A DNA stretch of 64,000 nt from Clostridia bacterium. GTDB lineage: Bacteria; Bacillota; Clostridia; Oscillospirales; Acutalibacteraceae. Shown one piece after another: positions 59,988 through 64,000 of this stretch. The notes below the pieces were generated by a model that saw nothing but the letters and a program-made list of their open reading frames with translations, had not been told where the DNA came from and made no database searches. Within the stretch, counting starts at the first letter, position 1. Each line of letters opens with the position of its first letter. A program made the translations under genes and the position numbers. The DNA lies in contig JAFQJH010000008.1 in the NCBI GenBank assembly GCA_017415025.1, positions 1 to 64,000 of the forward strand. Reading direction: 5' to 3'.

Positions 59988-62597
59988 TTATATCTGTTCT
60001 GCTTCTTTTTTAAGCTCGTAGAGCATCTGCAACGCTTCAATGGGAGTGAGTGTATTAACGTCAACCGTCTTTAATTTGTCAACGATTTCGTTACCTGCAT
60101 TTGAGCCGAAGGAGAGCTGGAATTCTTCCTCCTTCGGGGCTTCAACCGTTCTGACAACGGTTACAACGCCCTTTTCTTCAAGCTCTTTAAGAATTGCTTT
60201 TGCTCTTGTGACAACAGTATTCGGGACACCTGCAAGCTTTGCAACCTCGATACCGTAGCTTCCGTCCGCACCGCCTCTGACGATACGGCGGAGGAAGGTT
60301 ATATCATCGCCGCGTTTTTTGACCGCGATGTTGTAATTCTTCGCACCGTCAATTTCACCTTCAAGCTCTGTAAGCTCGTGATAATGGGTTGCAAAGAGAG
60401 TTTTTGCGCCTAATTTTTTGCTGTCGGCTGAATGCTCGAGCACAGCTCGTGCGATGCTCATACCGTCAAAGGTCGATGTGCCTCGGCCGATTTCGTCGAA
60501 GATAAGCAGGCTGTTTTTAGTCGCATTGTTGAGGATGTTCGCAACCTCGCTCATCTCGACCATAAAGGTTGACTGTCCCGATGCAAGGTCATCCGATGCG
60601 CCGACACGGGTAAAGATTGCATCGACAACACCTATCTGTGCGCTTGATGCGGGAACGAAGCTTCCGCACTGCGCCATAAGGACAATAAGAGCAACCTGAC
60701 GCATATAAGTGGATTTACCTGCCATATTCGGGCCCGTGATGATTGCACAGCGGTTATCACGGCAATCAAGGGTTGTGTCGTTGGGTACAAAGGGTGTATC
60801 CTTGACCATTTTTTCAACTACGGGGTGTCTGCCGTCCTTGATGATGACCTCGTTGCCGTCGGTCATTACGGGGCAGACATAATTGTTACGCAGTGCGACC
60901 TTTGCAAGAGAGCAGAGAACGTCAACCGTTGCAAGCGCGCGTGCCGTTTTCTGTATTCTGTAAAGCTCAGCCGCAACACGGCTTCTTACCTGCGTAAAGA
61001 TTTCGTACTCAAGCTTGACTATTCTTTCCTGCGCGCCGAGTACCTTTGATTCAAGCTCCTTTAATTCGCTTGTTATGTAACGCTCGCAGTTTGCAAGAGT
61101 CTGTTTTCTGATATATTCCTCAGGCACAAGCTCCTTAAAAGAATTCGGGATTTCGATGTAGTAGCCGAAAACTCGGTTATAGCCGATTTTAAGCTTCTTG
61201 ATGCCTGTTTTTTCCTGTTCCGTCTGCTGAACGGCGGCGATGTAGCCCTTGCCGTTCGTAACAATATCGCGAAGAGAGTCAAGCTCCTCGTTAAAGCCGT
61301 CCTTAATCATTCCGCCCTCGCGCACGGTGAAGGGAGGATCTTCCGCGATAGAGGTTTCGATAAGCTGTTCGATATCCTCAAGAAGGTCAATGCCCTCATA
61401 GGTTTCGCAGAGCAAGGCAGATTTGCAGCCCGAGATCGTCTCCTTGATAGCGGGAAGCAGCTTGATTGTTGCAAGAAGCGAACGCAGTTCCTTTGCGTTG
61501 GCTGTTTCGTAAACGATACGTGCCATAAGGCGTTCCATATCGCTGACGTCGGAGATATTTTCAATCTCCTCTTCAAGTAAAATAGTGTTGTTGTAAAGCT
61601 CTTCGACAGCGTTGTGTCTTTTGCTGATTTTTGCGATGTTTAAAAGCGGCTGCTCGAGCCAGCTTCTGATAAGACGCTTGCCGGGAGCGGTCTTTGTTTT
61701 ATCGAGAACCCAGAGAAGAGTTCCTCTGCGTTCACGGTTGCGCATTGTTTCGGTAAGCTCGAGGTTGCGCCTTGATGAAAAGTCGAGCTTCATAAACTGA
61801 CTGTCGGAATAAAACTCGATTTTGCTGATGTTGTCAAGTCCTGATTTCTGCACCTCGGTAAGATAGCTGATAGTATCTCCGAGTGCACAGACAGCCTCGT
61901 CGTGACCTTCAATGCCGAGCTCGGTAAGGCTCTGACCGAAATGCTCGGTGATGATCTGACGGCTGTAATCGACAGTTATTACATTTTCGTCAATTTCGTC
62001 GGCTGTGCAGTCAACACGGTTGTGAATAAAATCACGGATTTTATCGCTCGTGATAACCTCGCGGTTATAGCGGATTTCCGTAGGCATATATCTGCCGATT
62101 TCGTTGACGATTTTGTTTGCGGGATTTTTTTCGTCAATCTGAGTAAGATTGAGTTCACCCGTTGACACATCGGCAAAGCAGATGCCTGCCGACGTGCCGT
62201 TAAGTCTGATTGAGCAAAGGAAGTTATTTTTCGACTCATCAAGCATATTGCTTTCGATAACCGTGCCCGGAGTAAGGATACGGATAACGTCACGCTTGAC
62301 AATTCCCTTTGCGGTTGCGGGGTCTTCGGTCTGTTCGCAGATGGCAACCTTATAACCTCTGGAAACAAGGCGCGCAATATAGGAATCAACGCTGTGGAAC
62401 GGCACACCGCACATCGGCGCGCGCTCCTCCTGTCCGCAATCCCTGCCCGTAAGAACAAGCTCGAGCTCGCGGGAAGCAGTTTTTGCGTCCTCAAAGAACA
62501 TTTCATAGAAATCTCCCAGACGGAACATAAGAATAGTATCCTGATAATTCTTTTTAATTTCAAGATACTGTCTCATCATCGGAGTCATTTCTGCCAT
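59988..62597 (-). CDS. mutS: DNA mismatch repair protein MutS
   Basis: 869 residues. Mismatch-binding domain with FRLGDFYEMFFEDA (Phe-x-Glu motif near 24-37), clamp and lever regions, and ABC-type ATPase: GPNMAGKSTYMRQ (about 620-632), DEIGRGTSTFDG (about 698-709), THYHEL. Full length. Heads the mutS-mutL-miaA run; a hairpin separates it from ymcA. Confidence 0.97.
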   Translation of the reverse strand: MAEMTPMMRQYLEIKKNYQDTILMFRLGDFYEMFFEDAKTASRELELVLTGRDCGQEERAPMCGVPFHSVDSYIARLVSRGYKVAICEQTEDPATAKGIVKRDVIRILTPGTVIESNMLDESKNNFLCSIRLNGTSAGICFADVSTGELNLTQIDEKNPANKIVNEIGRYMPTEIRYNREVITSDKIRDFIHNRVDCTADEIDENVITVDYSRQIITEHFGQSLTELGIEGHDEAVCALGDTISYLTEVQKSGLDNISKIEFYSDSQFMKLDFSSRRNLELTETMRNRERRGTLLWVLDKTKTAPGKRLIRSWLEQPLLNIAKISKRHNAVEELYNNTILLEEEIENISDVSDMERLMARIVYETANAKELRSLLATIKLLPAIKETISGCKSALLCETYEGIDLLEDIEQLIETSIAEDPPFTVREGGMIKDGFNEELDSLRDIVTNGKGYIAAVQQTEQEKTGIKKLKIGYNRVFGYYIEIPNSFKELVPEEYIRKQTLANCERYITSELKELESKVLGAQERIVKLEYEIFTQVRSRVAAELYRIQKTARALATVDVLCSLAKVALRNNYVCPVMTDGNEVIIKDGRHPVVEKMVKDTPFVPNDTTLDCRDNRCAIITGPNMAGKSTYMRQVALIVLMAQCGSFVPASSAQIGVVDAIFTRVGASDDLASGQSTFMVEMSEVANILNNATKNSLLIFDEIGRGTSTFDGMSIARAVLEHSADSKKLGAKTLFATHYHELTELEGEIDGAKNYNIAVKKRGDDITFLRRIVRGGADGSYGIEVAKLAGVPNTVVTRAKAILKELEEKGVVTVVRTVEAPKEEEFQLSFGSNAGNEIVDKLKTVDVNTLTPIEALQMLYELKKEAEQI

Positions 62598-62668
62598 CTG
62601 TTTTCACCTCAGTTTTAACATTCACTTTTGCTTTAATGCAAATTTTTTCATCCGACTGCAGGTCGGAT

Positions 62669-62696
62669 TTCATTAAAAATCTACTGTGCAGATTTT
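62669..62696 (-). terminator. weak hairpin between ymcA and mutS
   Basis: AAAAATCT and AGATTTTT pair around ACTGTGC; leftward T-run is short. A second stem ATCCGAC/GTCGGAT lies at 62650-62669. Confidence 0.4.
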
Positions 62697-62697
62697 C

Positions 62698-63114
62698 TTA
62701 GTGGCAACCGCCGCAGGAGCTGCACTCGCCTGAGCACTGATGCTCTGCATGAGCTGCAGGGTCACAGGTTGCGGGATCTTCGCCCTGAACGCACATTGCA
62801 AGAATCTGTGTAAGATAGTTCATCATCTCGTCAACAGCCTTTCTTGCTGCCTCGTACTTCTGCATATTCTCGTTTGCCATAACTGCTGCATAAACCTCGG
62901 AAAACTCCTTATCGTAAGCCTGGAGCTTCTCCTCGCTTGCGTCGTCCTTTGCAGCCTCGTGCTGATATGACATATGGATGAGCTGGATTTTGTTGATAAG
63001 GTCGTTGAGGTCTGTGTCTGCCTCGTTTACTCTTCTTGCCTCGTGGAATGCGAGGTAACGCTCGTCCTGCTGAATAGCTGCGCCAAGCTGTCTTGTGATT
63101 TCAATTACGTCCAT
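62698..63114 (-). CDS. ymcA: YlbF/YmcA-family protein (RicA-like) with Cys-rich tail
   Basis: 138 residues, GGAG site upstream. Helical YlbF/YmcA domain (MDVIEITRQLGAAIQQDER, ALEKAQ-type second helix; about 1-112), then a tail with five Cys and several His: CDPAAHAEHQC, SGECSSCGGCH. B. subtilis RicA and RicF use C-terminal Cys with RicT to hold Fe-S clusters and affect RNA processing. Gene order miaB-ymcA-mutS-mutL equals that of B. subtilis (which has cotE between), supporting YmcA. Confidence 0.8.
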   Translation of the reverse strand: MDVIEITRQLGAAIQQDERYLAFHEARRVNEADTDLNDLINKIQLIHMSYQHEAAKDDASEEKLQAYDKEFSEVYAAVMANENMQKYEAARKAVDEMMNYLTQILAMCVQGEDPATCDPAAHAEHQCSGECSSCGGCH

Positions 63115-63189
63115 TTTAAAAATCTCCTTAAAACTTAAAATATATTTATAACTTTTTGTTATATATTTATAACTTTTGGTTATACGGAT

Positions 63190-64000
63190 TTAATCTGTGA
63201 GCTCACCGCGGACAATCCACGTCAGCGGCTCGGTTACCTTTACCTTGCAGAACTTACCGAGGACATCCTTACCCTCGACCTCGGGGAACTCAATCATAAT
63301 ATTCCCCTGCGTTCTGCCGTTTAATATACCCTCTTTTGCATAGCCTTCGCAAAGCACGGTGTAGGTTTCGCCCTTCATTTTTGCGGTGCGCTCGCCTGCG
63401 ATTTTTTCCTGCAGGTCGGTAAGCTCCCTGAACCATACTCCCTTTTCGTCGCGCGAAACGGGGTCGGGCATTGAAGCCGCCTTCGTTCCCGGTCGTGAGG
63501 AGAAAATGAAGGTATAAAGCGAAGTGAACTGCACCTCATCGATGAGGGTCAGAGTCTCCTTGAATTCCTCGTAGGTTTCACCCGGGAAACCGACAATAAC
63601 GTCGCTTGTCATTGAAAGTCCCGGCATCACCTTGCGCGCATAGTGAGCAAGCTCGAGATACTGCTCGCGCGTATAGCCTCTGTTCATCTCTTTGAGAACA
63701 CGGTTGTTTCCGCTCTGGAAGGGCAGATGCAGATGCTTTGCAACCTTATCGCAACGCGCCATTGTGTCGAGCAGCTCTTTTGTGCAATCCTTCGGATGTG
63801 AGGTCATAAAGCGGATAATAAAATCGCCCTCAAGGTCGTTTATCTGCTGTAAGAGCTTTGAAAAATTGATATCGCAATCAAGGCTTTTGCCGTAGGAATT
63901 AACGTTCTGACCAAGGAGCGTGATGTCCTTACAGCCGAGTGCGATAAGCTCCTTTGCTTCGGCTATAATGCTCTCGGGCTTTCGGCTTCTTTCACGACCG
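63190..64000 (-). CDS. miaB: tRNA-2-methylthio-N6-dimethylallyladenosine synthase (5' end beyond window)
   Basis: About 270 C-terminal residues; the frame is open to the window edge. Visible radical-SAM part: ITLLGQNVNSYG, RFMTSHPKD, LHLPFQSGNN, RGYTREQYLELA and TDVIVGFPGET. C-terminal TRAM domain: LNGRTQGNIMIEFPEVEG and FCKVKVTEPLTW. Adds the methylthio group to i6A37. The CxxxCxxC iron-sulfur motif lies outside the window. MiaA is in the same run. Confidence 0.95.
   Translation of the reverse strand, partial: GRERSRKPESIIAEAKELIALGCKDITLLGQNVNSYGKSLDCDINFSKLLQQINDLEGDFIIRFMTSHPKDCTKELLDTMARCDKVAKHLHLPFQSGNNRVLKEMNRGYTREQYLELAHYARKVMPGLSMTSDVIVGFPGETYEEFKETLTLIDEVQFTSLYTFIFSSRPGTKAASMPDPVSRDEKGVWFRELTDLQEKIAGERTAKMKGETYTVLCEGYAKEGILNGRTQGNIMIEFPEVEGKDVLGKFCKVKVTEPLTWIVRGELTD

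Overview
The window reads as chromosome of a low-to-mid GC Gram-positive gut-type member of the Clostridia (Oscillospiraceae/Ruminococcaceae style). The evidence is the DivIVA/SepF/YggS division cluster, the B. subtilis-like order miaB-ymcA-mutS-mutL, a split transketolase, TnpV and serine-recombinase mobile modules, and strong GGAGG ribosome sites. Assignments rest on motifs read by eye; no database search was run.

Layout. 1-1945: a MITE-like repeat, an array of small hairpins, an exported EEP-family hydrolase and a YcxB-like membrane protein. 2036-10532: a mobilisable element module (large serine recombinase, small conserved protein, ParB-like protein, MOB relaxase, MobC, candidate oriT). 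Its rightward operon encodes a 1007-residue protein with the two signature motifs of single-chain double-psi beta-barrel RNA polymerases (eukaryotic RNAi polymerase / YonO type), plus an overlapping partner gene. 10610-13258: a run of small enzymes (MazG-like, two GNATs, P-loop kinase, cupin, NUDIX). 13688-20647: a truncated ORF, then a 5.4-kb segment bounded by perfect 58-bp inverted repeats, each holding a palindromic core typical of tyrosine-recombinase sites. The segment carries phnM and a GNAT-SHMT fusion facing a membrane NTPase, and a tyrosine recombinase lies just outside. I read this as a DNA inversion switch choosing between two gene sets, with a promoter just outside the right repeat.

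21092-26952: a small leftward operon of membrane/exported proteins, an M28 peptidase, and a divergent LytTR two-component system with a candidate LytTR operator between them. 27007-30838: remnants of an integrative element (TnpV, sigma-like factor, three small ORFs, XRE regulator, attenuator-like hairpins, Y-family polymerase fragment), ending near tRNA-Leu(UAA).

31241-47452: phosphoglucomutase, a second run of small enzymes (GNAT, YjbR, HIT, NUDIX, GNAT), a TVP38-type protein with galactokinase, arabinan enzymes GH43 and GH51, and a leftward cell-surface polysaccharide operon (GT2, TupA-like, GT2 with membrane anchor, rfbD, rfbC, rfbA; rfbB is not in the window). 47452-64000: a dense leftward housekeeping run: coiled-coil DivIVA-like protein, membrane beta-propeller-like protein, transketolase halves, RluD-type pseudouridine synthase, lspA, divIVA, sepF, yggS, HlyD-like protein, miaA, mutL, mutS, ymcA-like gene and the 3' part of miaB, which runs off the right edge.

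The two observations most worth testing are the RNAi-polymerase-like gene on the mobilisable element and the recombinase-adjacent invertible segment with its GNAT-SHMT/PhnM cargo.
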